Positions 1 to 8,027 of a stretch of DNA of 64,000 nucleotides are shown piece after piece. A program made the translations under genes and the position numbers. Location of the stretch: NCBI RefSeq assembly GCF_009725165.1, contig NZ_WNZW01000005.1, positions 124,001 to 188,000 of the forward strand, read 5' to 3'. Position 1 is the first letter of the stretch. The number at the start of each line of letters is the position of its first letter. Source of the DNA: Paenibacillus woosongensis (GTDB lineage: Bacteria > Bacillota > Bacilli > Paenibacillales > Paenibacillaceae). Below the pieces are notes generated by a model that was not told the origin of the DNA, ran no database searches, and worked only from the letters and a program-made list of their open reading frames with translations.

Positions 1-407
1 TCAGCAACAACCCTGAAGATTTCGGAAATACTCAAGTAGCGTACAGCCAGCCTAAATTGTTCGCGATTGATAATTCAGGTTCTTCCGCAGAGCAGCAAGA
101 AGCAGCCAAGGCATTTCTTGAGTGGCTGGTGACCAGCCAGGAGGGTCAAGAAGCTATTGTCAGTCAAATGGGATTAGCCTTGCCTTACAAGGATGTAAAA
201 GTAACAAGCACAAATGTGATCTCCAATGCGGTTGAGCAATACGTGGACCAAGGAAAAGTGATCAACATTGGAGTAATCAACTATTTGCCGCAAGATTATT
301 GGTCTATGACTGGAGCATCGATGCAGAAATATCTGTCTGACATCATTGACCGCAACGCGCTTGCAGGGGAAGTACAGGCTTATTGGACAGACCAAGCTCG
401 TAAATAA
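1..407 (+). CDS. Sugar ABC transporter substrate-binding protein, C-terminal part
   Basis: The frame is open from base 3 to the stop at 405-407, so this is the 3' end of a gene that begins left of the window (about 134 residues visible). The fragment has the helical C-terminal lobe usual in family 1 extracellular solute-binding proteins: runs such as AKAFLEWLVTSQEGQEAIV and a closing segment ending YWTDQARK. It is followed by two CUT1 permeases, which supports a lipoprotein binding subunit that captures a sugar outside the cell. The signal peptide and lipobox lie outside the window. The substrate cannot be read from the fragment; the downstream sucrose phosphorylase suggests sucrose or a sucrose derivative (inference). 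Confidence 0.85.
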   Translation, partial: SNNPEDFGNTQVAYSQPKLFAIDNSGSSAEQQEAAKAFLEWLVTSQEGQEAIVSQMGLALPYKDVKVTSTNVISNAVEQYVDQGKVINIGVINYLPQDYWSMTGASMQKYLSDIIDRNALAGEVQAYWTDQARK

Positions 408-424
408 GAAGTCTATTCACAAAG

Positions 425-460
425 GAGGACGGGACTGGGGTTTTACTTCGGCCCGTCCTT
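425..460 (+). other. Stem-loop between binding-protein and permease genes
   Basis: AGGACGGG (426-433) pairs with CCCGTCCT (452-459) around an 18-nt loop. No T-run follows, so this is probably not a full terminator. In this position, after a binding-protein gene, such hairpins usually stabilise the upstream mRNA or dampen read-through, giving more binding protein than permease. The stem is seen; the role is inferred. Confidence 0.6.
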
Positions 461-501
461 CATCTAGAAGGCTAAACATGGACATATAAAGGGGCAGCAA
501 C

Positions 502-1383
502 ATGATTAAAAAAAATTTTCTAAGGAATACGGGCACGTTTCTAGTTTTTGGGGGACCCTCCATCTTCGCCTTTATCGCTGTCATTGTAATTCCTTTCTTT
601 GTTGGAATGTATCTGACGTTCACCAACTGGGATGTTCGATCGGCTGACACTGCATTTATTGGGCTTGCCAATTACATTGAAGTGTTTAAAGATAAAGTAT
701 TTCTCGGCCAGTTATGGTTTACGCTGAAATACGTTTTTTTTACGGTGTTGATTGCTAACGGCTTTGCCTTCTTTATTGCACTTTTGCTTACAAGTGGGGG
801 AAGAGGAGAGCAGTGGCTGCGCACCGGATTTTTCACCCCGAATCTGATCGGCGGTATCGTTCTCGGATATTTGTGGCAGACGCTGTTTTCGCAGGTGCTT
901 CCTTATATGGGGCAAAAATACGGCTGGTCCTTGTTCCAGACTTCGTGGTTAACAAGTACAAACACGGCGTTTTGGGCGTTGGTCATTGCAACGGCCTGGC
1001 AATTGATCGGTTATTTGATGATTATTTATATCGCGGGCTTCTCTGGTGTTCCTACAGATGTGCTGGAAGCAGCATCCATCGACGGAGCCAGCCGGAAGGC
1101 AACGATTCAGAAGGTCATTCTGCCTCTAACGATCCCGGCGATTGTCATCTGTGTTTTCATCTCATTATCTCGCTCCTTCCTAACCTACGACATCAACCTT
1201 GCCTTAACTAAAGGTGGTCCGTTTGCCTCGACGGAGCTGGCTACCTATCATATTGTGCAAAAGGCATTTTTGTCGAACCAATATGGAGTCGGTCAGGCGG
1301 AAGCAGTTGTATTGTTTGCCGTAGTGGCGATTATTGCACTTACGCAATCATACCTGCTTAAGAGATTGGAGGTCGAATCTTAA
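502..1383 (+). CDS. Sugar ABC transporter permease, MalF/UgpA type
   Basis: This 293-residue integral membrane protein is one half of the channel of a CUT1 carbohydrate importer. About six hydrophobic segments are visible, the first near residues 17-38. The cytoplasmic EAA loop, which contacts the ATPase, is recognisable as EAASIDGASRKATIQKVILP near residues 190-210. The ATG at 502 has an AAGGGG ribosome site a few bases upstream. The stop codon overlaps the next permease start by one base (TAATG), indicating translational coupling. No ATPase gene is in the locus, as is usual when a shared MsmX-like ATPase serves several importers. Substrate is inferred from context to be sucrose or related. 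Confidence 0.93.
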   Translation: MIKKNFLRNTGTFLVFGGPSIFAFIAVIVIPFFVGMYLTFTNWDVRSADTAFIGLANYIEVFKDKVFLGQLWFTLKYVFFTVLIANGFAFFIALLLTSGGRGEQWLRTGFFTPNLIGGIVLGYLWQTLFSQVLPYMGQKYGWSLFQTSWLTSTNTAFWALVIATAWQLIGYLMIIYIAGFSGVPTDVLEAASIDGASRKATIQKVILPLTIPAIVICVFISLSRSFLTYDINLALTKGGPFASTELATYHIVQKAFLSNQYGVGQAEAVVLFAVVAIIALTQSYLLKRLEVES

Positions 1384-2207
1384 TGGATACGCATCGCAGA
1401 GGCTCAACGGTAAAAAACATACTATTGTATTTGCTGCTGCTCGTTTTTTTAACTCCATTTTTGATGATTATCATGAACTCTTTCAAAACGACGCAGCAGT
1501 TCGTTGAAAATCCGTTATCCTTCCCGAAAAACTTGAAATTCGAAAACTATGTCAGTGCTTATCATAATATGGATTTTCTGAGCAGTTTTTTGAACTCCAT
1601 GATTATTACAGTTGTTTCCGTGCTGTTGATCTTGTTTTTTTCGGCGATGACCGGATATCTGTTCGTTCGGTTTAATTGGAAGATTAACGCTATTATATTT
1701 TTTGCGATGCTGGCCTCCATGGCTCTGCCATTTCAGGTCATTATGATTCCGCTCGTGATGTTGTACGGCAATATGGATCTGCTGGATATGAAAACAACGT
1801 TGTTTTTCATGTATTTAGGCTTTGGTGTTCCATTTGGCGTGTTTACTTTCCATGGTTTCATCAAAGGGGTTCCTTTTGAACTGGAGGAGTCAGCATTCAT
1901 CGAGGGCAGCTCCAGGCTTCGGACCTTTTTTCAAATTGTTTTGCCGCTGTTAAAGCCTGTTTTCGTAACGCTAATGGTGCTCGATGTGCTGTGGATCTGG
2001 AATGACTACTTGCTGCCAAGCCTGGTTCTTTTATCGCCGTCACAGAAGACGCTGCCTCTCTCTACTTATAATTTCTTCTCGTCGTATGCTGTGGATTTTG
2101 CTCCATTGATGGCAGGGTTAATTATGACAATTATTCCAGTTCTCATATTGTATCTATTCCTGCAGAAGCATATCATTAAAGGGATTACGGAAGGTGCTTT
2201 GAAGTAA
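1383..2207 (+). CDS. Sugar ABC transporter permease, MalG/UgpE type
   Basis: This 274-residue protein is the second channel subunit of the importer. It has an N-terminal membrane segment near residues 11-32, further hydrophobic segments, and an EAA loop in the form EESAFIEGSSRLRTFFQIVLP near residues 167-187. The C-terminus (QKHIIKGITEGALK) is the usual MalG-type ending. Its ATG shares one base with the stop of the preceding permease, so the two are surely co-translated. Confidence 0.93.
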   Translation: MDTHRRGSTVKNILLYLLLLVFLTPFLMIIMNSFKTTQQFVENPLSFPKNLKFENYVSAYHNMDFLSSFLNSMIITVVSVLLILFFSAMTGYLFVRFNWKINAIIFFAMLASMALPFQVIMIPLVMLYGNMDLLDMKTTLFFMYLGFGVPFGVFTFHGFIKGVPFELEESAFIEGSSRLRTFFQIVLPLLKPVFVTLMVLDVLWIWNDYLLPSLVLLSPSQKTLPLSTYNFFSSYAVDFAPLMAGLIMTIIPVLILYLFLQKHIIKGITEGALK

Positions 2208-2222
2208 TTATACTAGCGATGT

Positions 2223-2252
2223 TTGCTGAAATAGAGATGGACTATTTATAAT
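2223..2252 (+). promoter_or_regulatory. Candidate sigma-A promoter for the LacI-family gene
   Basis: TTGCTG (2223-2228) and TATAAT (2247-2252) are separated by 18 bases and lie just upstream of the regulator start at 2280. The -10 box is perfect and the -35 is partial. It would let the regulator be made independently of the permease transcript. Based on sequence match only. Confidence 0.5.
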
Positions 2253-2279
2253 GGTTGTAAAAAAACAAGGTGGTATTTC

Positions 2280-3269
2280 ATGCCTAAAATTGAAGATGTG
2301 GCTAAAAAGGCAGGAGTTTCTGTTACGACGGTTTCCCGAGTGCTTAATAATAGAGGCTATATTAGCGAGAAGACAAGAGTTAAGGTAAATCAGGCCATAG
2401 AAGAGCTTAATTATCAGCCTAATGAAATGGCTCGGGCTTTGTTTAGAAGAAAATCGAATATGATCGGCCTTATTATTCCTGCTGTATCGCATCCCTTTTT
2501 TAGCGAGCTGACCTATCATCTTGAGCATTATGCCGATCAGCAGGGATACAAATTATTGTTGTGCAATTCTAACCGGGACGTCGCTAAAGAGCTTCAATAT
2601 ATCGAAATGCTGAAGAAGAACCAGGTCGATGCCATTATTATGGGAAGCGCAGTATTGGATGTCCAGCACTATTTGAATTTGAATTTACCAATCATTTCGT
2701 TTGACCGCACCATCGCTGATGACATTCCCATTGTAGCCTCTGATAACTTCATGGGAGGCAAGCTTGCGGCAAGATTACTTCTGGACAATGGCTGCCAGAA
2801 TCCGGCCTACCTTTATCGGGGGATTGATGGGCCGCATCACCAAGCTTTGTTGGCTAGCGAAAGGGCGAAGGGTTTTGAAGAAGAATTTCTCGCCGTTGGA
2901 ACGAAACCTGTCCATTTGCAATTGGAGATAAACAGGGGGGAGGATTCCGAACCCGACAATGGAATCATTCGCTTCTTGGAGCAGCATCCGGAAGTGGATG
3001 GTATATTTGCCAGCAGTGACTTTATTGCCGCCGAGGTGCTCCAGGTCTGCCATCAATTAAAAAGGAGCATTCCAGACGAAATTAAAATCATCGGATACGA
3101 TGATGTTAAAATAGCCTCGTTAGTTTCGCCCCGGCTCAGTACGATCAGGCAGCCAATTAGGGAAATGAGCAAATGTAGTATTGATTTGATCATTAGGCAA
3201 ATTAATGGAGAAGTTGTGCCTAAGATCAATGTGTTTCCCGTTTCCTTGATTGAGAGAGAGACGACTTAA
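2280..3269 (+). CDS. LacI-family transcriptional regulator
   Basis: This 329-residue protein opens with a helix-turn-helix (IEDVAKKAGVSVTTVSRVLN, residues 4-23) and a hinge with ARALFRRKSN. A periplasmic-binding-like sensor domain follows (from about residue 60, IGLIIPAVSHPFFSEL), containing IPDEIKIIGYDDV typical of the ScrR/RbsR type. It probably represses the flanking transport and sucrose catabolism genes and is released by a sugar. A palindromic site fitting this family lies 40 bases past its end (3309-3324). The start is supported by AAGGTGG about 8 bases upstream. The effector is not readable; sucrose, fructose or an ester derivative is inferred from neighbours. Confidence 0.93.
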   Translation: MPKIEDVAKKAGVSVTTVSRVLNNRGYISEKTRVKVNQAIEELNYQPNEMARALFRRKSNMIGLIIPAVSHPFFSELTYHLEHYADQQGYKLLLCNSNRDVAKELQYIEMLKKNQVDAIIMGSAVLDVQHYLNLNLPIISFDRTIADDIPIVASDNFMGGKLAARLLLDNGCQNPAYLYRGIDGPHHQALLASERAKGFEEEFLAVGTKPVHLQLEINRGEDSEPDNGIIRFLEQHPEVDGIFASSDFIAAEVLQVCHQLKRSIPDEIKIIGYDDVKIASLVSPRLSTIRQPIREMSKCSIDLIIRQINGEVVPKINVFPVSLIERETT

Positions 3270-3308
3270 AATAAGCCAGGTATGGAAGAGGAGTTTTAGA
3301 ATCAAATA

Positions 3309-3324
3309 TGTCAACCGGTTGTCA
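3309..3324. promoter_or_regulatory. Candidate LacI-family operator
   Basis: The 16-mer TGTCAACCGGTTGTCA contains the perfect 10-bp palindrome CAACCGGTTG (3312-3321) centred on CG, as in LacI-family operators. It lies between the LacI-type gene and the esterase gene, just downstream of a TAGAAT hexamer (3297-3302) that could be a -10 box, although no good -35 is seen. The neighbouring regulator is the obvious ligand (inference). Confidence 0.55.
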
Positions 3325-3380
3325 CGCCGATTGGATTTCATCGGGTTTTCATACAGGAAGGAATTAGGAGGAATAGCCAT

Positions 3381-4319
3381 ATGGATTTTATGAATAGAGT
3401 AGCTCCGGAGTTGCGGAAGGGCTTGGAAAGTGTTCCTGTCTTCAGCCTCCCTGAAGATTTGCAAATGATGAGAGAACAACCTTTGAAGCCCGTACAATCC
3501 GAGCATGTCCACATCAAGAAACGCTGGATAACCGGTGCGGATCATCAAGAGATGCTTGTGAATATATATGAGCCGGTGCATAGAGCCAGCAAGGAATTGC
3601 CTGCGCTTCTATGGCTTCATGGCGGGGGATATGTCATGGGGCATCCGGATATAGATGACATCATTTGTATCAGCTTTGCAGAGAAGACCGGTTGCGTCGT
3701 CGTATGCCCGGATTATCGGCTTGCCCCGGAGCATCCCTTTCCGGCGGGGATCCATGATTGTTATGCGGCATTGGTCTGGATGGTACAAGCAGCAGAAGAA
3801 TTGAGCATCGACACTTCCCGTATCGCGGTCGCCGGCGCTAGTGCTGGTGGAGGTTTGACGGCGGCATTAACCCTGATGGCACGGGATAAAGGAGGTCCGG
3901 AAATTTGCTTCCAAATGCCGCTATACCCGATGATAGACCATCGTAACGAGACCCCTTCGAGTTATGAGATTACCCATCCCGCTGTGTGGAATAGACACAA
4001 TAATTTGGAAGCATGGAAAATGTATCTTGGTGAAGAGGAAAAAGATGAAGAGAAAATATCGCCGTATGCCGCCCCGTTTTGGGCGACAAGCTTCGAAGGC
4101 TTGCCTCCGACCTATACGTGCGTAGGGCAGCTGGATCCATTTCGCGATGAGACCATTCAATATGTCGCACGGCTTGCCCAGGCTGGCGTTGATGTAGAAT
4201 TTCAACTCTATCCAGGAGGCTATCATGCCTTCGAATATACCGTTCCGGATGCGGAGATCAGCAGACGAACAAAAGATGGATATATTCAGGCCCTGGCTAG
4301 AGCATTTAACGCTACCTAA
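3381..4319 (+). CDS. Alpha/beta hydrolase (HSL-type carboxylesterase)
   Basis: This 312-residue protein has no signal peptide and should be cytoplasmic. It shows the hormone-sensitive-lipase family pattern: oxyanion-hole HGGGY near residue 80, the nucleophile elbow GASAGG with Ser154, Asp252 in LDPFRDE and His282 in GGYHAFE. Such enzymes hydrolyse short-chain acyl esters. GGAGG sits about 8 bases before the ATG. It heads a run with a PfkB kinase, sucrose phosphorylase and a second esterase. An intracellular esterase beside sucrose catabolism suggests removal of acyl groups from an imported sugar ester; this is inference, and a general esterase role remains possible. Confidence 0.9.
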   Translation: MDFMNRVAPELRKGLESVPVFSLPEDLQMMREQPLKPVQSEHVHIKKRWITGADHQEMLVNIYEPVHRASKELPALLWLHGGGYVMGHPDIDDIICISFAEKTGCVVVCPDYRLAPEHPFPAGIHDCYAALVWMVQAAEELSIDTSRIAVAGASAGGGLTAALTLMARDKGGPEICFQMPLYPMIDHRNETPSSYEITHPAVWNRHNNLEAWKMYLGEEEKDEEKISPYAAPFWATSFEGLPPTYTCVGQLDPFRDETIQYVARLAQAGVDVEFQLYPGGYHAFEYTVPDAEISRRTKDGYIQALARAFNAT

Positions 4320-4362
4320 TCATCATTCCCTTAACTTCAATACAAATATCGGAGGGAAACGC

Positions 4363-5322
4363 ATGTTTGAATTAGACGATATCATTCCGCTCGGAGATAA
4401 ACCCAATGATTTACTGGCGGTAGGGGAACTGCTCATTGATATGATTTCCAATGAATACGACGATGGCAGCTTCGAGTGCGATGGTTATACCAAGTTTTCC
4501 GGAGGAGCCCCCTCCAACATCGCGATCAATGTTAATCGGTTAGGTATTCGTTCCGAAATCGTCTCCGCGGTAGGGAGTGATGGATTGGGAACCTTCCTGC
4601 TACGGCGACTGCAGCAAGAAGGTATGGAAACAAAGAGCATACAGAGGGTAGATGCTTCCACGAGCCTGGTGGTGGTTACAAAAAGCAGGACGACTCCGGT
4701 CCCCATTTTTTATCGCGATGCAGATTATCAAATGACATTCGACGCCTCGCTGGAGCAAAAGATAGCAAACTCTAAAGTCGTTCACTTCTCCTGTTGGCCC
4801 ATCTCCCGAACCCCGGCGCGTCACACGCTGGAAAAGGTAATCGAAGAGGCCCGCTCTCAAGGTCTGCTCATCGGCTTTGATCCGAATTATCATCCGATGA
4901 TATGGCAGCGGGGCGAGGATGGGGCGCAATATGTTAAATCCATCATATCTAAAGTAGATGTGATTAAGCCATCGGAGGATGATGCTGAACGCTTGTTTGG
5001 GAAAGATGAACCCATCAAGCAGTTGGAGAAATTTCTTGAATTAGGCGCGAAGCTTGTGATTATGACTTTGGGCAAGGATGGAGCCATTGTATCCAATGGC
5101 AGGGAGACGTTCTCCTTCGACTCTTTAGCTACCGAGGTCGTGGACACGACAGGGGCCGGGGATGCATTCTGGTCTGGATTTTATGCGGCATTGATCAAGG
5201 GCCACAGCATCAGGGAGGCGCTCCATCTTGGATTTGCAGTCAGCGCGTACAAGTTAAGATTTACGGGTGCAGTGGTGCATTTGCCGAGGCTGGATGTTAT
5301 TAAGAAACAATTTAGTTTGTAG
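4363..5322 (+). CDS. PfkB-family sugar kinase, probable fructokinase
   Basis: The chosen start is the ATG at 4363, with GGAGGG upstream. A longer in-frame extension to 4225 would overlap the esterase gene and lacks a ribosome site. The product is 319 residues, normal for the ribokinase/PfkB family. It has the N-terminal sugar-binding motif SGGAPSNIAIN (residues about 45-55) and the C-terminal signature DTTGAGDAFWSGF with catalytic base Asp267. Sucrose phosphorylase releases free fructose, so ATP-dependent phosphorylation of fructose is the natural job here. 2-keto-3-deoxygluconate kinase is a relative that sequence alone does not exclude. The gene ends 11 bases before the phosphorylase start. 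Confidence 0.88.
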   Translation: MFELDDIIPLGDKPNDLLAVGELLIDMISNEYDDGSFECDGYTKFSGGAPSNIAINVNRLGIRSEIVSAVGSDGLGTFLLRRLQQEGMETKSIQRVDASTSLVVVTKSRTTPVPIFYRDADYQMTFDASLEQKIANSKVVHFSCWPISRTPARHTLEKVIEEARSQGLLIGFDPNYHPMIWQRGEDGAQYVKSIISKVDVIKPSEDDAERLFGKDEPIKQLEKFLELGAKLVIMTLGKDGAIVSNGRETFSFDSLATEVVDTTGAGDAFWSGFYAALIKGHSIREALHLGFAVSAYKLRFTGAVVHLPRLDVIKKQFSL

Positions 5323-5333
5323 GAGGTCTAGAA

Positions 5334-6803
5334 ATGGCAATTAAGAACCAAGTACAACTTATTACGTATCCGGATTCCATGGGCGGGGATTTAAAAACAC
5401 TGAATCAGATGTTAAACAAGCACTTTTCAGATATTTTTGAGGGTGGCATTCACATCCTTCCTCCATTTCCTTCCTCTGGGGATCGTGGCTTTGCCCCATT
5501 GACCTATCTGGAAATCGAGCCGAGCTTTGGCACATGGGACGAGATTCGGGAAATTGGGGAGAAGTTTGATGTTTTGCTTGATCTAATGGTCAATCATATA
5601 TCAAGGCAGTCGCCCTACTTCCAAGACTTCCTCGCCAAGGGGCGCGACTCGCAATATGCCGATCTCTTTCTGACTCTCGACAAGGTTTGGGAGGACGGCG
5701 AACCGGTACAGGCTGATATTGATCAAATGTTTTTGCGCCGCCCGCAGCCCTATTCGACCTTCCAAACCGGTAAGGATGGCAGGGAAGAAAAGGTATGGAC
5801 GACGTTTGGCAAAACAGATCCTTCCGAGCAAATCGACCTGGATATCCAGTCCCCACTGACACGGCGGCTTTTTGAAGAGTTTTTTGAAAATTTCAAGAAA
5901 CAAAATGTCAAGATTGTCAGGCTGGACGCTGTCGGCTATGTCATTAAGAAGCTTGGAACCAGCTGCTTTTTCGTTGAGCCGGAAATCTATAAGTTCCTCG
6001 ACTGGGTCAAGGAGCTCGCTGATTCGTATGACATTGAATTGCTGCCGGAAGTGCATGCGCATTACTCCACCCAATTCAAGCTTGCCGAGCATGGCTGCTG
6101 GATTTACGATTTTATTTTGCCTTATCGGGTTCTAGAAGCTTTGATCAACCGTTCGAGCGCGGAGCTTAACCAATATCTGAAGATTCGTCCGCATAAGCAG
6201 TTCACGATGTTAGATTGCCATGACGGCATTCCTGTGAAGCCGGACCTGGATGATCTTATTGATACAACGGAAGCAAGAAAGCTGGTGGACGTCTGTCTTG
6301 AAAGAGGCTCCAATCTAAGCTTGATTCTATCGGATGAGCATAAAGCGGCAGACGGGTTTGATGTTCATCAAATTCGCTGCAGTTATTATAGTGTCCTTAA
6401 TCATGATGATGACGCCTATATGGCGGCAAGAGCCATTCAATTTTTCGCACCGGGCATTCCGCAGGTATATTATGTAGGATTGCTGGCTGGCGAAAACGAT
6501 ATGGAGCGCGTTCAAGAGACTGGCGAAGGGCGCGAAATCAACCGGCACAATTATACCGTGGAGGAAATTGAACAGGCCTTGGAAAAAGAGGTTGTTCAAC
6601 GATTGCTGAAGCTGATTCGTTTCCGTAATTCGTATGATGCCTTCAACGGGGAGTTCCGTGTGCTGGATTCGCCAGATGATGAAATTCGTCTTCAGTGGCA
6701 TAAGGGCGAGAAAAGCTGTGAGCTGACGATTAACCTGCAAACCTACCGCTCCGTGATCAAGTACGCAGATGACTTGAATCATACAGTTGAGTATATTGTC
6801 TAA
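5334..6803 (+). CDS. gtfA: Sucrose phosphorylase (GH13_18)
   Basis: This 489-residue cytoplasmic enzyme splits sucrose with phosphate into glucose-1-phosphate and fructose. It closely follows known sucrose phosphorylases: LITYPDSMGGDL at the N-terminus, LPPFPSSGDRGFAP, MVNHISRQSPYFQDF, and GIPQVYYVGLLAGENDM. Family alignment points to nucleophile Asp198 (VRLDAVGY), acid/base Glu239 (LLPEVHAHY) and transition-state Asp297 (DCHDGIP). Members of GH13_18 also act on sucrose-6'-phosphate, glucosylglycerol or glucosylglycerate. Uptake here is by an ABC importer and not a PTS, which favours unphosphorylated sucrose. AGGAGG precedes the ATG. Confidence 0.9.
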   Translation: MAIKNQVQLITYPDSMGGDLKTLNQMLNKHFSDIFEGGIHILPPFPSSGDRGFAPLTYLEIEPSFGTWDEIREIGEKFDVLLDLMVNHISRQSPYFQDFLAKGRDSQYADLFLTLDKVWEDGEPVQADIDQMFLRRPQPYSTFQTGKDGREEKVWTTFGKTDPSEQIDLDIQSPLTRRLFEEFFENFKKQNVKIVRLDAVGYVIKKLGTSCFFVEPEIYKFLDWVKELADSYDIELLPEVHAHYSTQFKLAEHGCWIYDFILPYRVLEALINRSSAELNQYLKIRPHKQFTMLDCHDGIPVKPDLDDLIDTTEARKLVDVCLERGSNLSLILSDEHKAADGFDVHQIRCSYYSVLNHDDDAYMAARAIQFFAPGIPQVYYVGLLAGENDMERVQETGEGREINRHNYTVEEIEQALEKEVVQRLLKLIRFRNSYDAFNGEFRVLDSPDDEIRLQWHKGEKSCELTINLQTYRSVIKYADDLNHTVEYIV

Positions 6804-6832
6804 GTTCACTTCACGAGGAAGGGGTTAGATCC

Positions 6833-7648
6833 ATGGCGACGATACAAGTTAACTTTTTCTCCAAGTGTCTGCGCAGAGAAGTGACATTTAATGCTCTAAT
6901 GCCGCTGGATTCTCCGGTTATTCCTGGCCAGACGGAGGAAGAGCATAGAATTAAGCCGCTCAAGACGTTGTATCTGCTTCATGGGTATTCAGGCAGTCAT
7001 GGAGACTGGCTAAGCTATTCGAGAATCCGTGAGCTGTCGGACAAACATAGAATCGCTGTGATTATGCCGTCCGGGGAAAACCACTTTTATGTAGACGACG
7101 AAGATCTGGGGGCGTTTTACGGGGAGTTTGTAGGCAAGGAACTGGTAGAGTTTACACGGAAGATGTTTCCGCTGTCTACCGACCGGGAAGATACCTATAT
7201 CGGCGGCTTGTCGATGGGGGGTTACGGAGCTATTCGAAACGGCTTGAAATACGCAAGCCATTTTAGTAGAATCATTGCGCTGTCATCAGCGATTCTTCCT
7301 TATAAAATCGCAAACGCGGCTCCAGATTTCAAGGACGGTATTGCCGATTATAAATATTTCAGACGGGTGTTCGGCGATTTGGATCGGCTCCTCGGAAGCG
7401 ATAAAGATCCCGAAGCGCTTGTTATGGGCCTGAAGGAAACGGGTAAACCTATTCCTCAGATTTATATGGCTTGCGGCACGGAAGACTTCTTGTTGGATGT
7501 AAACCAGAGATTCCGCGATTTCCTAGTTCTGGAGAATGTTCCGCTAACTTACGTGGAAAGAACCGGTGCCCACACCTGGGATTTTTGGAGTGAATATATC
7601 GTGTATGCCATAGAATGGGCTCTGGGGAATAACCCAAACCATAGATAA
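6833..7648 (+). CDS. Esterase D-like / tributyrin esterase family hydrolase
   Basis: This 271-residue protein of the EstA/esterase D family (PF00756 type) has LYLLHGYSGSHGDW near residues 45-60, nucleophile Ser127 in GLSMGGYG and catalytic His247 in GAHTWDFW. No signal peptide is present, so it acts inside the cell. It is the last gene of the sucrose-type locus and precedes a strong terminator. It is the second esterase in the same transcript and belongs to a different family from the one at 3381, which suggests that ester-bearing substrates matter to this pathway (inference). Confidence 0.9.
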   Translation: MATIQVNFFSKCLRREVTFNALMPLDSPVIPGQTEEEHRIKPLKTLYLLHGYSGSHGDWLSYSRIRELSDKHRIAVIMPSGENHFYVDDEDLGAFYGEFVGKELVEFTRKMFPLSTDREDTYIGGLSMGGYGAIRNGLKYASHFSRIIALSSAILPYKIANAAPDFKDGIADYKYFRRVFGDLDRLLGSDKDPEALVMGLKETGKPIPQIYMACGTEDFLLDVNQRFRDFLVLENVPLTYVERTGAHTWDFWSEYIVYAIEWALGNNPNHR

Positions 7649-7668
7649 TCTAATGACAGCACACCCAT

Positions 7669-7708
7669 GCCTCTACAGAGCGAATCGCTCTTGTAGGGGC
7701 TTTTTTTT
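7669..7708 (+). terminator. Rho-independent terminator of the sucrose-type locus
   Basis: A long, nearly perfect hairpin (GCCTCTACAGAGCGA paired with TCGCTCTTGTAGGGGC, 7669-7700) is followed by eight T (7701-7708). It closes the preceding operon. Confidence 0.92.
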
Positions 7709-7746
7709 GACTTGGCTAAGTAGACGAGGGGAGACATACGATATTA

Positions 7747-7782
7747 GAATAAATCAATATTAAATTAGAATATGTCATTGAA
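7747..7782 (+). promoter_or_regulatory. Pair of 21-bp-phased AraC-type boxes
   Basis: GAATAAATCAATATT (7747) and GAATATGTCATTGAA (7768) are direct repeats exactly 21 bases apart, upstream of the TATAAT at 7812. Near-identical boxes occur at 7923 and 7965, and at 12022 and 12043 in front of the GH43 gene. Direct repeats two helical turns apart are typical of AraC-family activator sites. The regulator at 11125-12000 is the likely ligand (inference). Confidence 0.6.
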
Positions 7783-7811
7783 TCAAATCGTTCAAAGTTT
7801 TAATGTTAGAC

Positions 7812-7830
7812 TATAATGAAAACGCTAACA
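7812..7830 (+). promoter_or_regulatory. -10 box overlapping a perfect cre (CcpA) site
   Basis: TATAAT (7812-7817) is followed at once by TGAAAACGCTAACA (7817-7830), which fits the cre consensus TGWAANCGNTNWCA at every position. There is no good -35, as expected for an activator-dependent promoter with boxes upstream. CcpA bound here would block transcription of the importer when preferred sugars are present. The match is seen; the regulation is known for this motif class and inferred for this gene. Confidence 0.7.
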
Positions 7831-7922
7831 ATCAAGATGGCATATGGAAAGGGGGCTTGTCTAGGGAATTTGCCAAGTGATAAACGAACATCTGCATATT
7901 CCCATAGAACGACATGAAATAA

Positions 7923-7979
7923 GAATATATCAATAATGATCCCGGTTTTTGTCCTTAGTCAGAAGAATATGTTAACTCA
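7923..7979 (+). promoter_or_regulatory. Second pair of AraC-type boxes, 42 bp apart
   Basis: GAATATATCAATAAT (7923) and GAATATGTTAACTCA (7965) are spaced by 42 bases, twice the 21-bp period of the other pairs. They lie downstream of the TATAAT at 7812 and upstream of the binding-protein gene at 8028. Either a second promoter lies here or these boxes serve as auxiliary or repressing sites. The rest of the 7709-8021 gap shows no gene. Confidence 0.5.
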
Positions 7980-8027
7980 TCGATTCACGACACTTTGATC
8001 AGCGTGCAATAGAAGAGGGGGATGCAT

